Source: Betaproteobacteria bacterium UBA5216
Lineage (GTDB): Bacteria; Pseudomonadota; Gammaproteobacteria; Burkholderiales; SG8-41
Reading direction: 5' to 3'
Assembly (NCBI GenBank): GCA_002412495.1
Contig: DHVE01000129.1
Coordinates: forward strand, 1-64,000
DNA length: 64,000 bases
Under the pieces are notes generated by a model that was not told where the DNA came from, searched no databases, and saw only the letters and a list, made by a program, of their open reading frames with translations. Position numbers and translations under genes: made by a program. Each line of letters opens with the position of its first letter. Within the stretch, counting starts at the first letter, position 1. This document shows positions 38,593-47,853 of the stretch, piece by piece.

Positions 38593-41430
38593 ATGGCCGC
38601 GCAGCCGGAGATGACGCAAACCCAACCGGCTGAGCGCCTGCTCGCGCTGGTGGAGTCATTTGTACGCGAGACCCGCCCCTCGCGGGCGCCGCGGGTGACG
38701 CTCGACAGCCCGCTGGAAAGCGATTTGGGCATCGATAGCTTGGGCCGCGCGGAACTTCTGTTGCGCACGGAGCGCGCCTTTGGCATTGCACTGCCGGAAC
38801 GCGCGTTAAACGAGATCGATACACCGCGTGACTTGCTGCGATTCGTGCTGGCCTCGCCTGTACCACGGGCACCACTTTCACCACAAGCACCATATTCACC
38901 ACAGACGCCAGCGCCGACAAGGGTACAGGGGCTCGCCGTTCCCGCCGGCGCGGGCGTGCCGTCCGGCGCCCGCACCCTGCTGGAAATGATCGACTGGCAT
39001 CTGGAACATCATCCTGATCAGTTGCAGATTCTGCTTTACGGCGAAAACGACACCACCGAAGAGATCAGTTATGTACGGCTTGCCGCCGGCGCATCGGCGG
39101 TGGCGGCCGAACTCACCGGACGCGGCTTGCTGCCCGGCCAAACGGTGGCAATCATGCTGCCCACCAGCCGCGACTATTTCTTCAGCTTCCTCGGCATACT
39201 GATGGCGGGCGGTATACCGGTGCCGATTTATCCGCCGGCGCGGCTGACGCAGCTTGAAGACCATATGCAGCGCCATGCGGGTATTTTGTCCAACGCACAG
39301 GCCGCGATGCTCGTCACCGTGCCACAAGCCCGGCACGTGGCGATGCTGCTGCGCTCGCAAGTCCCTAGTCTGCGCGAGGTACTGACGCCCGCCGATGTTA
39401 CGCCCGGCATGCGCTTCGATTTGCGGCCACCCGTCGCGGCCAGCGATGTTGCGTTTATTCAGTACACCTCCGGCTCGACCGGCAATCCCAAGGGCGTGGC
39501 GCTCACCCACGCCAACCTGCTCGCCAACATCCGCGCCATGGGCGAGGCCGTCGGCGTGCGCGCAGGCGATGTGTTTGTGAGCTGGCTGCCGCTCTATCAC
39601 GACATGGGTTTGATCGGCGCGTGGCTGAGCGGCCTGTATTTTGGTTTTCCCTCGGTCATTATGTCGCCGCTGGCGTTTCTGGCGCGCCCGCAACGCTGGC
39701 TGTGGGCGATACACCGTCATCGCGGGACATTGTCGGCGGCGCCCAATTTCGCGTATGAACTGTGCGTGCGCAAGATTGCCGATGCCGATATCGACGGGAT
39801 TGATCTGTCTTCATGGCGGTATGCGTTCAACGGCGCGGAGCCCGTCAGCCCGGACACCCTGGCCGCGTTTCGTGACCGCTTCGCGAAATTCGGTTTGAAG
39901 CCCGAAGCCATCGCCCCGGTGTATGGCCTGGCGGAGGCGTCGGTGGGATTGGCCTTTCCGCCGCCCAACCGCGCGCCGGTGATCGATGTGGTGCGGCGCG
40001 AGCCCTTCATGCGCGCCGGACGCGCGCTGCCGGCCGAAGCCGGCGAGACCGGTGTGCTGCGCTTCGTTGCCTGCGGCTTGCCGCTGGCGGGACACCCGGC
40101 GCGAGTCGTGGACGCCGCCGGCATTGAACTGGGCGAGCGCCGCGAAGGCCGCCTGGAATTCAAAGGCCCCTCGGCCACGCAGGGCTACTATCGCAACCCG
40201 GAGCAAACGGCGAAGCTGTTTGACGGCGACTGGCTCGACACCGGCGACTACGCTTATTTCGCCAATGGCGAAATTTATCTGACTGGCCGCGTCAAGGACC
40301 TGATCATTCGCGGCGGCCGCAACATCTATCCCTACGATCTCGAACAGGCGGTGGGCGATATACCCGGCATCCGCAAGGGCTGCGTCGCGGTATTCGGCGC
40401 CGCCGACGCTTCCACCGGCACCGAGCGCATCATTGTGCTCGCCGAAACGCGCGAAACCGATGCGGCGCGCCGCGAAGCCTTGATCCGCGCGGTGAACGAT
40501 GCCGCGATTGCCGTGATCGGCATGCCGGCGGACGACGTGGTGCTGGCGCCGCCGCACACGGTGCTAAAAACCTCCAGCGGAAAAATTCGCCGGGCCGCCA
40601 GCCGCGAGTTCTACGAACGCGGCGGACCCGCGCCGCGCCCACGCGCGGTGTGGATGCAGGTCACGCGGCTGGCGCTGCAAGCCGCGTGGCCGGAAACCCA
40701 ACGCCGCCTGCGCGCCGCTTGGGAAGTGCTTTACGGCGTGTATGCGCTGACGTGGTTCGGGCTGTTGATGCCTTTTACCTGGGTGGTGGTTGCGCTGATG
40801 CGCCGCCCGGCGCTTAACCGCCCGTTCATCGCCATCATGGCGCGGATTTTCACGCGCCTGATTGGTATCGCGCCGCGGGTGGAAGGGCTTGAGCATTTGC
40901 CGCGCGGCCCCTGCGTGTTGGCGATGAACCACACCAGTTATCTCGACGGGATCATGTTGTGCGCGGTGCTGCCGCTGTGTTATCCGCATGGTTTTGCCGC
41001 CAAGCGCGAATTTATCGCTCACTGGTTTCCGCGTCTGTTTCTGAATGGCATTGGCGCGGCCTATGTCGAGCGTAATGATCCCAAGCTCGGCGTCGAGGGG
41101 ATCGATCAGTTCCAGCGAGCGCTGCGCAAGGGCGAGTCGCCGGTGTTTTTTCCGGAAGGCACCTTTGACCGGCGCGCCGGACTGAAACCATTTCGCACCG
41201 GGGCATTCGCGGTCGCGGCACAGGCCGGCGTAGCCGTGGTACCGGTGGCTATTCAAGGCGCGCGCAATGTGTATCGCGATCAAACCTGGCTGCCGCGTCA
41301 TGGCACGGTGACCCTGCACATTTCCGCGCCAGTGCATCCCACCGGGAAAGACTGGGGCGCCATCGTGCAACTGCGTGACCGCGTACGCGTTAACCTGTTG
41401 CGCCATTGCGGCGAACCGGACATCGGCTAA
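38593..41430 (+). CDS. ACP - acyl-AMP ligase - acyltransferase fusion
   Basis: 945 residues with three parts. An acyl carrier domain (about 12-90) has the phosphopantetheine Ser49 in DLGIDSLG. An AMP-forming ligase (about 125-690) has YTSGSTGNPKGVALTH near 290-306, YGLAEAS, and WLDTGDYAY. A PlsC-type acyltransferase (about 745-935) has NHTSYLDG (~779) and FPEGTF (~853). It should activate a fatty acid, load it on its own ACP and pass it to a lysolipid or similar acceptor: a one-chain acyl recycling or lipid-building enzyme (inference). It follows the desaturase-usp pair. Confidence 0.9.
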   Translation: MAAQPEMTQTQPAERLLALVESFVRETRPSRAPRVTLDSPLESDLGIDSLGRAELLLRTERAFGIALPERALNEIDTPRDLLRFVLASPVPRAPLSPQAPYSPQTPAPTRVQGLAVPAGAGVPSGARTLLEMIDWHLEHHPDQLQILLYGENDTTEEISYVRLAAGASAVAAELTGRGLLPGQTVAIMLPTSRDYFFSFLGILMAGGIPVPIYPPARLTQLEDHMQRHAGILSNAQAAMLVTVPQARHVAMLLRSQVPSLREVLTPADVTPGMRFDLRPPVAASDVAFIQYTSGSTGNPKGVALTHANLLANIRAMGEAVGVRAGDVFVSWLPLYHDMGLIGAWLSGLYFGFPSVIMSPLAFLARPQRWLWAIHRHRGTLSAAPNFAYELCVRKIADADIDGIDLSSWRYAFNGAEPVSPDTLAAFRDRFAKFGLKPEAIAPVYGLAEASVGLAFPPPNRAPVIDVVRREPFMRAGRALPAEAGETGVLRFVACGLPLAGHPARVVDAAGIELGERREGRLEFKGPSATQGYYRNPEQTAKLFDGDWLDTGDYAYFANGEIYLTGRVKDLIIRGGRNIYPYDLEQAVGDIPGIRKGCVAVFGAADASTGTERIIVLAETRETDAARREALIRAVNDAAIAVIGMPADDVVLAPPHTVLKTSSGKIRRAASREFYERGGPAPRPRAVWMQVTRLALQAAWPETQRRLRAAWEVLYGVYALTWFGLLMPFTWVVVALMRRPALNRPFIAIMARIFTRLIGIAPRVEGLEHLPRGPCVLAMNHTSYLDGIMLCAVLPLCYPHGFAAKREFIAHWFPRLFLNGIGAAYVERNDPKLGVEGIDQFQRALRKGESPVFFPEGTFDRRAGLKPFRTGAFAVAAQAGVAVVPVAIQGARNVYRDQTWLPRHGTVTLHISAPVHPTGKDWGAIVQLRDRVRVNLLRHCGEPDIG

Positions 41431-41618
41431 GCGCCGGATGAGAATCGGCTGAGAGCCCGGTAAGAATCGCGCGACAAACCGAAGAACTCGTTTTGCACCA
41501 CGCGCACCCGCGGCATGCTTGCCTTGCGATAGAAAAAGACCGCGCGCCCAAAGGGGAAGTAAAAAAAGCGCGCGGTCTGCCCAACACTGAATCGCCAGCC
41601 GTCTCCGGCCGTCGGCAA
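41427..41618 (-). CDS. possible small basic protein (63 aa)
   Basis: A frame from TTG at 41618 encodes GDGWRFSVGQTARFFYF, PFGRAVFFYRKAS and NEFFGLSRDSYRAL. It is rich in aromatic and basic residues and looks more protein-like than the competing frame at 41390-41632. No clear ribosome site. A near-match FNR box (CTGACGCAGATCAA, 41672-41685) lies 54 bases upstream, which supports a real promoter. Family unknown. Confidence 0.35.
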   Translation of the reverse strand: MPTAGDGWRFSVGQTARFFYFPFGRAVFFYRKASMPRVRVVQNEFFGLSRDSYRALSRFSSGA

Positions 41619-41671
41619 AATCGATTAATCATCTAGAAAGACAATAATAGCGCACCCGCTATCGTGTCCGG

Positions 41672-41685
41672 CTGACGCAGATCAA
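41672..41685 (+). promoter_or_regulatory. degenerate FNR-like box, CTGACGCAGATCAA
   Basis: One arm has C in place of the first T. It lies upstream of the possible 63-residue gene and is weaker than the other boxes. Confidence 0.35.
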
Positions 41686-41700
41686 GCCGCCGTATGGGTC

Positions 41701-42102
41701 TTATGGGTGCAGTGGGTGCAATTTTGTGGAATCCCATCCGGCGCCGCCCGCGGATTGCAACTCCACCTTGAACAAGGGCCCGGTGTCCATCAGCGCGGAA
41801 TCGACCACGGCGCTGACCGGCAATGTGCGGCCGTCGGCCAGCATCAGTTGCAAGGGATGACGGCTGCCGTTCGCATAGTCCATCATCGCCGCCACTTTCT
41901 GACGCGAGGTCTTTCCATCGACCGCCAGTTGCGGCAGTAACTTTCCGATGCTGACGCCCAGAAGCTCCGCCGAATCGCGCCCGCATACCCGCGCAAGCAA
42001 CTCACTGCAATTGACGATGATGCCATTCATGTCGACAGACAGCACCCATCCCGCGACCGAACCCGCGGGCGCCCGTCCCATCTGGGATTGCATTGTGCTC
42101 AT
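41701..42102 (-). CDS. single PAS-domain protein
   Basis: 133 residues. A PAS fold covers about 15-115: GWVLSVDMNGIIVNCSELLARVCG, then the LLGVSIGKLLP turn and a LMLADGRTLPVSAVV strand pair. No output domain follows. It may sense a small ligand or redox state and hand the signal to the adjacent kinase/regulator pair encoded upstream on the same strand. A NarL-like inverted site lies 128 bases upstream. Confidence 0.7.
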   Translation of the reverse strand: MSTMQSQMGRAPAGSVAGWVLSVDMNGIIVNCSELLARVCGRDSAELLGVSIGKLLPQLAVDGKTSRQKVAAMMDYANGSRHPLQLMLADGRTLPVSAVVDSALMDTGPLFKVELQSAGGAGWDSTKLHPLHP

Positions 42103-42225
42103 CGTTATTCCCCCCGTCTCGGACGCGAAGCGACATGCCGCTCAGGTAACCCATGAAAAGCAGCGCAGACGAAGACAGCCTACAAGCGAATAAGCGATGG
42201 CGTAATTAGCGAATGCAAGTAATCT

Positions 42226-42249
42226 GGATTACCCAAATACGGGTAATCC
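42226..42249 (+). promoter_or_regulatory. perfect inverted repeat containing a NarL-like 7-2-7 site
   Basis: GGATTACCC-aaatac-GGGTAATCC. Within it, TACCCAA-AT-ACGGGTA (42230-42245) resembles the head-to-head heptamers bound by NarL-family regulators. It lies between the LuxR-type regulator gene and the PAS gene, followed by a very AT-rich tract at 42262-42300. A likely operator for the neighbouring regulator (inference). Confidence 0.5.
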
Positions 42250-42361
42250 AACCCTATCAACAAATACAATTATATTTTTTATAATCAAATAGTTATAACA
42301 ATGCGACGTTCAATTGGATCAACCGCCGTCAAACGCCGATGGCGCGACGCGCAATGCGGGA

Positions 42362-43006
42362 TCAAACCTCGGTCAAACCCGTGCGGATGGCGTACTTGGT
42401 CAGTTCCGCCACGGAATGCAGATGCAACTTGCGCATCATATTGCGGCGGTGGGCTTCGACCGTTCCGACGGATATGGACAATCGCTCGGCGATTGCCAAT
42501 GATCGCTCGCCCTCGGCCAGCAGTTGCAATACCTCGCGTTCGCGCCGCCCCAGGACATCCAATTCGCTGAGGCCTTGACGCCGTTCTCGCATGCCGGCGG
42601 TGGTTACATTGATCAACTCGGGACTGACGTACGATTCGCCCGAAGCAACCGCGCGCACCGCCTGCACCAGTTCACGCGCGGCCGCATTCTTGCTGATATA
42701 CCCGGCGGCGCCGGCATCGAACATACCCAATACATAATGCTTTTCGGCATGCGCCGACAACGCCAGCACCTTTGTTTCACGATGGCGCGCGCGCAAGCGC
42801 GCGGCCGTGGTGAAACCGTTCATCCCGGGCATCGCCACGTCGAGCACCACCACGTCGGGCCGCAAAGCGTTTACTTGCGCAAGCGCATCGCGCCCATCGC
42901 CAGCCTCGCCAACGACCTCGATGTCGGTTTCGCTCGTGTCCAGAAACGCTTTCAGCGCTTCCCGGAACACGCGCTGATCTTCCACCAAAAGAACTCGAAT
43001 TGTCAT
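42362..43006 (-). CDS. LuxR/NarL-family response regulator
   Basis: 214 residues. The receiver domain (about 3-120) has acidic residues ED at 9-10, phosphoacceptor D56 in VVVLDVAMPG and K108-type SKNAA. The LuxR-type helix-turn-helix (about 148-210) contains LGRREREVLQLLAEG and ISVGTVEAHRRNMMRKL. Its ATG overlaps the stop of the upstream histidine kinase (ATGA), so the two are a coupled pair. Confidence 0.92.
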   Translation of the reverse strand: MTIRVLLVEDQRVFREALKAFLDTSETDIEVVGEAGDGRDALAQVNALRPDVVVLDVAMPGMNGFTTAARLRARHRETKVLALSAHAEKHYVLGMFDAGAAGYISKNAAARELVQAVRAVASGESYVSPELINVTTAGMRERRQGLSELDVLGRREREVLQLLAEGERSLAIAERLSISVGTVEAHRRNMMRKLHLHSVAELTKYAIRTGLTEV

Positions 43007-46000
43007 TTCGCCGCCTTTGCGTGTTTCCGGGGAGCGCCGGTACGCTTGATTAATGGCACGGTAATGGTGGCGGCAGTGCCGTCGCCGGGAATCGAATCCA
43101 GCTTAAACGAGCCGTCGACGTACGCCACGCGCTCGCGCACGCTGACCAGTCCGAAGCGGCTGCCCACGCCCTGCCCGGCCGTCAGCGCCGGATCGAAGCC
43201 TACGCCGGCGTCGGTGACGGACACCGCGACTTTGCCGCCTTGCACCGCGATCGACACCGCCGCTTCATGTACCTTGGCGTGTTTGGCGACGTTGACCAAC
43301 AGTTCGCGCACGCAGCGAAAAAGCACCGACAGCACCGTCGCGTCGATAGAGAGCGATCTGCCAGGCGCATCGCCGCTCACCTTTACCGACAGCCCATAGG
43401 AGCGCTGCATTTCCTCGGCCAGCCATTCCAGCGCCGGCCGCAGTCCCATATCGAACAGCACCGGCGGGCTGATGCGGTACATCAACGAACGCGCGGCGCG
43501 TTCCGCAGTCTCCGCAAGGGCGGCCAATTCCGCGAGCGGTTTTCCATCCCCGGCGGCAACCCGCTGCTGCATTGTCAGGCGCAAGTTCAGCGCGGCAAGC
43601 GGCTGACACAACTCGTCATGCAACGCGGTGGCGATTTCGTGACGTTCGCGTTCCTCGGAAGTCGCCAGCTTGAACAACTCGGCGTGCAGCAAGCGCACGC
43701 GCTGTTCGACCTGCGCCTCGAGCGATTGGGATTGTTCGAGGCTGGTCGCGATCTGCGCCTCGGCCTTGAGATGTATATCGGTGATATCGGTATAGGAAAT
43801 GATGACTCCGCTGACCGTATCCGAATGCGTGCGGTAGGGCAGCGTGCGGCGCAGGAACCACTGGCGCCCGCGTGGCGCATCCACGCACACCTCGGCCTCG
43901 CCACGCGCGCGATTGGATATCACCTTCTTCGCGTCCGAAATGACCGCCGGATCCGATAACAACGGCGCGAATGCATTCACGGGCCGCCCGATATCGGAAG
44001 GCACCAGACTGAGCAATTGGCGTGCCGTCGGAGAAAACCATTTAATACGAAAATCACCGTCCAGGCACACGGTGGCGATCTCGCTGCTCGCCAGCAGATT
44101 TTGCAGATCGCTGTCGGCATCCTCCAGTTCACGCACCTTGCCTTCGAGCTGTTGATTGACCGTATTCAATTCTTCGTTGAGCGATTGCAATTCTTCCTTG
44201 GAGCTTTCCAGCTCTTCGTTCATGGATTGCAATTCTTCGTTGGCCGAAACCACCTCCTCGTTGGACGCTCTTAACGCGTCAACGGACAGCTCCTGCCGCT
44301 CGATAACGCTGGTCAGATCTTCGCGGGTGGTGCGCAAATCCTCTTCAAGCTGATTGATCAGCCGCGCCGCCGCGCCCTTGCGGTCCAGCGGCACCGGGGC
44401 CAACACCGGCGCGTCCTCGAATACCACCAGCAGCAGCCCGCCTCGGTCACGCGCGGGCCCGGCCGGCGAAACCGTCAGCCTGACCGGTTCAAATGCGTCG
44501 CCGCGGCGTACCCGTGCGTCGTTCACCACGACTGTCGATCCATCCGCGCCGGCCTGGCGGATGGCGCTGCGCAGGCGTGAACGCAAACCCTCGCGCGATA
44601 ACGCCAGCAGATCCTGCGTCGGCCCGCCCTTGGGATGCTGCAAAAAGCGATCGGTCGGCCCGCAAAAATACAGCGCGTTGCATTTGTCATCCGTCAGCAC
44701 CGCGGCCGGGGCAAAGCGCTCCATGATCACGCGCTGCACCAGCGCCGCCGAGTCGGTTGCCCGCGGCGCCAGTTCGCGCGTCATCAGTCCGGCGGCGGGC
44801 AACCCCGCGCGCCGCACGGAAAAATCCATCGGCTCCCGATGCGCCGCGCCCATGCGCCTGAAGATGCGCCACTTTTTGGAAACCGGCTGAAACGACTCGT
44901 CATGCTCGCCCAGGGTCTCCGCCGCGCCCAAAAAAAGAGTGCCGCCCTGCCGCAGGGCGAAGTGCATGATGCGAATGGCCTTTTTCTGCGTCTCCGGATC
45001 GAGATATATCAGCAGGTTGCGGCAGGTTACGATATCCATGTTCGAATACGGCGGATCGCGCAGCAGGTTATGCGCGCAGAACACGATGCACGACCGCAGT
45101 TCCTCGCACACTTGATACTGATGTTTATCCGGCAATTCAATAAAAAAGCGGCGCAGGCGCTGCGCGGAAACCCGGGCCGCGATGCCCGCCGGATAGATGC
45201 CCGCGCGGGCAATCGCGAGCGCGTCTTCGCTGGTATCGCTGGCAAACACCTGTACGGGGCAGCGCTTGCCGGCCGCCCGCACCCGCTCGCACAGCAGCAT
45301 CGCGATGGAATACGCCTCCTCGCCGGTGGCAACGCCCGCGACCCACACCCGGATCGCCTCGTCCGCCCCGCGTGACGCGACCAGCGGCACTATCACCTCC
45401 GCGTCCAGGTCATCCCATGCCGCCTGGTCGCGAAAGAACTCGGTAACCCCGATCAACAGATCCTTGAACAAGGCATCGGCCTCGCGCGCTTCCGCCGCAA
45501 GCACGCGCACATAATCGGCCGGCTGTTTAACGCCCCTGAGCCCCATTCTGCGCTGAATGCGCCGCAACAGCATCGCGCGCTTGTAGCCGCTGAAATCGAA
45601 ACCGTGGCGCGAACGCATGAGTTCCATGATCTGCCCCAGTGCGCCGCTAACAGCGGACGGCATGGCGCCCTCGGCGTACGGATGACGCGCATATTCAATC
45701 AGCGCCCGCGGCATCTTCGCGATGGGCAACACCGCGCTCACCAGTCCGGTTTGGATGGCACTGCGCGGCATGCCGTCGAACTGCGCCGAGTCCGGCTGCT
45801 GAGCAATTACCATGCCGCCGTTCTCCACGATAGTCCTGAGTCCAAAAGCGCCGTCCGCGCCGCTGCCCGAGAAAATGATGCCTATCGCCCGCTCGCGCTG
45901 ATCTTCACCGAGCGCGCGAAAAAAATGGTCGATCGGCAGACGCCGCTCGTCGCCCGCCGCCGCCCGGGTGAGGCGAAGCACGCCCCCCTTGATCGACACG

Positions 46001-46407
46001 ATGGTGCCGGGCGGACTGGTATAAACGTGGTTGGGCGCGACCTGCACGCCGTGTTCGGCCTCTGTCACCGGCATCGCGGTGCATTTGGCGAGTAATTCCG
46101 CGGCCAGACTCTTGTGCTGCGGGTCAAGGTGCTGGATCACGACAAAGGCAACGCCACTGCCGGCCGGCATCGCCCGCAGAAACTCCCTGATCGCATCAAG
46201 TCCGCCAGCCGACGCCCCGATGCCGACAATACAGGGCGCGCCATACCCACGGCCCGCCGGCTTTTTCATGGCATTCTTGGTCTTTGCGGTCTTTGCGTTC
46301 TTCGCAGCCGTCGCAGTGCCCACGGCCTGACTAACGCCGGTTCGTACCCCGCGACGCGAGGGCGCCGATTTCCGGCTTTTGCTTATTCCGCCATTTCCCA
46401 GCGCCAT
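43003..46407 (-). CDS. CheB-CheR-PAS-histidine kinase fusion
   Basis: 1134 residues. Order: a low-complexity basic N-terminus (1-50); a CheB methylesterase-like domain (about 58-245) with GIGASAGGLDAI and FSGSGADGAFGL; a CheR methyltransferase-like domain (about 260-530) with GVATGEEAYSIAMLL; a glutamate-rich coiled coil (about 690-770); a PAS domain (about 770-880); and a HisKA_3/HATPase kinase with H930 in ATALHDELCQ. The soluble multidomain sensor would phosphorylate the coupled LuxR regulator. Such fusions occur in betaproteobacteria. The signal is unknown. Confidence 0.92.
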   Translation of the reverse strand: MALGNGGISKSRKSAPSRRGVRTGVSQAVGTATAAKNAKTAKTKNAMKKPAGRGYGAPCIVGIGASAGGLDAIREFLRAMPAGSGVAFVVIQHLDPQHKSLAAELLAKCTAMPVTEAEHGVQVAPNHVYTSPPGTIVSIKGGVLRLTRAAAGDERRLPIDHFFRALGEDQRERAIGIIFSGSGADGAFGLRTIVENGGMVIAQQPDSAQFDGMPRSAIQTGLVSAVLPIAKMPRALIEYARHPYAEGAMPSAVSGALGQIMELMRSRHGFDFSGYKRAMLLRRIQRRMGLRGVKQPADYVRVLAAEAREADALFKDLLIGVTEFFRDQAAWDDLDAEVIVPLVASRGADEAIRVWVAGVATGEEAYSIAMLLCERVRAAGKRCPVQVFASDTSEDALAIARAGIYPAGIAARVSAQRLRRFFIELPDKHQYQVCEELRSCIVFCAHNLLRDPPYSNMDIVTCRNLLIYLDPETQKKAIRIMHFALRQGGTLFLGAAETLGEHDESFQPVSKKWRIFRRMGAAHREPMDFSVRRAGLPAAGLMTRELAPRATDSAALVQRVIMERFAPAAVLTDDKCNALYFCGPTDRFLQHPKGGPTQDLLALSREGLRSRLRSAIRQAGADGSTVVVNDARVRRGDAFEPVRLTVSPAGPARDRGGLLLVVFEDAPVLAPVPLDRKGAAARLINQLEEDLRTTREDLTSVIERQELSVDALRASNEEVVSANEELQSMNEELESSKEELQSLNEELNTVNQQLEGKVRELEDADSDLQNLLASSEIATVCLDGDFRIKWFSPTARQLLSLVPSDIGRPVNAFAPLLSDPAVISDAKKVISNRARGEAEVCVDAPRGRQWFLRRTLPYRTHSDTVSGVIISYTDITDIHLKAEAQIATSLEQSQSLEAQVEQRVRLLHAELFKLATSEERERHEIATALHDELCQPLAALNLRLTMQQRVAAGDGKPLAELAALAETAERAARSLMYRISPPVLFDMGLRPALEWLAEEMQRSYGLSVKVSGDAPGRSLSIDATVLSVLFRCVRELLVNVAKHAKVHEAAVSIAVQGGKVAVSVTDAGVGFDPALTAGQGVGSRFGLVSVRERVAYVDGSFKLDSIPGDGTAATITVPLIKRTGAPRKHAKAAK

Positions 46408-46578
46408 GATCTCTTATCTCCAGCACCGCTCGCCGCCGCGGCGATCCCCGCTCATGAATTGACCTAACTTTAACCGCAATTCCCATGGGCGTCGATACGC
46501 CGCACCCCGCCACGGCGCCAGCGCCCTACCCGGTGAGCAAGGTCCGCCGAGACACTCGATCCAGCCGGCGTCTACCCG

Positions 46579-47166
46579 TTATTGCGCCTGCGCGCCGAGC
46601 ACGCGCACCTTCGCCAGCCACTGCTCGCGCACCGCATTATCCGGCGCGTCAACCATGCCGATCAGGGTTTCGTCTATCGGGGCTATGCCGCAGAAACCGA
46701 GGATATTACGTTCCAGATTCTTGACGCTGTGCGCGCGAAAATAAAACCGGTAAACCGCCGCGGGCATGCCCATGGTGACGATCAGGCGGGCTGACTTTCC
46801 GGTCAGCAATTTTTTGCTGAATGGCCCGCGCTCGCCGGCGGCAAATGCGAATCCGGGCCGCAGCACCTGCTCAAAGAACCCCTTCAGATACGCCGGCATG
46901 TCCCCCAGCCATAACGGAAACACCACCACCAGATGATCGGCCCACTGGATCGTGGCGCGCGCATTGTTCAACGCCGGCGGCAAGTCGCCTAGCTCCCACG
47001 CCTCTTTGGAATTCAATAAGGGAAAATGCAGGCGCGCCACGTCGATCATCTTGACTTCGTGTTTCGCGTCGCGGGCCGCCTGCGCATACGCCTGCGCCAG
47101 CGCATGTCCAAAGTGAAAGGAATTGGGATCGGGATGCCCCTGAATGATGGCTATGTGTTTGGTCAT
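46579..47166 (-). CDS. NAD(P)H oxidoreductase, flavodoxin-like fold (NQO/YwrO type)
   Basis: 195 residues from MTKHIAIIQGHPDPNSFHFG; the longer frame upstream is not homologous. The flavin site is formed by HPDPNSF and VVVFPLWLGDMPAYLKGFFEQV, the hallmark of the NAD(P)H dehydrogenase (quinone) family. It reduces quinones or similar compounds by two electrons. It is a single gene with an FNR-type box about 100 bases upstream. Confidence 0.88.
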   Translation of the reverse strand: MTKHIAIIQGHPDPNSFHFGHALAQAYAQAARDAKHEVKMIDVARLHFPLLNSKEAWELGDLPPALNNARATIQWADHLVVVFPLWLGDMPAYLKGFFEQVLRPGFAFAAGERGPFSKKLLTGKSARLIVTMGMPAAVYRFYFRAHSVKNLERNILGFCGIAPIDETLIGMVDAPDNAVREQWLAKVRVLGAQAQ

Positions 47167-47264
47167 GATGATCGCTCTCGGGGTTATCGCGCGCCGGGCG
47201 TGCGTCGAACGGCAAATAATGCACCTTACACAGCGAAACATAGCGCGTATTCGCTTCATGGCGA

Positions 47265-47278
47265 TTGACGCATATCAA
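47265..47278 (+). promoter_or_regulatory. FNR/ANR-type box, TTGACGCATATCAA
   Basis: 99 bases upstream of the NAD(P)H oxidoreductase gene (minus strand), between it and the phaC remnant. Confidence 0.65.
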
Positions 47279-47340
47279 CCGCAATTACGTGCTGCGCACC
47301 GGCGTGGCCGCGCCCCATGCCTCGGAGTCGAGATAACGCG

Positions 47341-47795
47341 GGTTGCCGGCGCATATTGAATGCGTTCGATCGAACGGTTGCGGAACACCAATGTGCCAGG
47401 GGTCACCACCACTTCGTGACCCAGCCAGTAGGCTTCGACGCCTTCCAGCAGAAAGCACGCGCCGAGACGTTCGCCGAGTCCCACTACTTCTGCAAACCTT
47501 GCATCAGGTTAGCGCCGCCCGTGCGCAGGGTTTCCGCCGGCACTTCGCCGGTGGTGACGACAAAATTCGACGGTACGAACCTATCGAGCAATTGCCGCAT
47601 CACGAACATCACCACCTGTTCGTGATGCGGCGACACGCCATTTACCATGTATTTCGGTGGTGGCGTTGTAGCACCGCTGCTGATAAAACTGAAACGCGCG
47701 GTAGTACGAGTTAAACGGCTACCGCCGCCAGCCCCCATGCGTAAAGCGCGTGTCCTGCGGCAACAGCTCGATGCAGGCGGGACACGGCCCGCGCG
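47341..47795 (-). pseudogene. phaC: decayed poly(hydroxyalkanoate) synthase fragment
   Basis: Reading across frames on the minus strand gives PhaC-like blocks in the right order: LPQDTRFTHGGW, a stop, PFNSYYRAFQFYQQRCYNATT, then GVSPHHEQVVMFVMRQLLDRF, PSNFVVTTGEVPAETLRTGG, ANLMQGLQK, a stop/frame change, then GHEVVVTPGTLVFRN and IERIQYAPAT. This is the N-terminal to early catalytic part of class I PhaC. The lipase-box cysteine region is missing, and there is at least one in-frame stop plus frame changes. It lies downstream of the FNR-USP-USP genes. Confidence 0.75.
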
Positions 47796-47853
47796 CCACC
47801 AAGCGGCCACGCATCGCCGTCGCGACGCGAATCACGCTCGCGAAGACGCGCCA

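Noticed and set aside
42305..42318. ttcaattggatcaacc as an FNR box
   Set aside because: Only the right arm (ATCAA) matches. The left arm TTCAA is not FNR-like.
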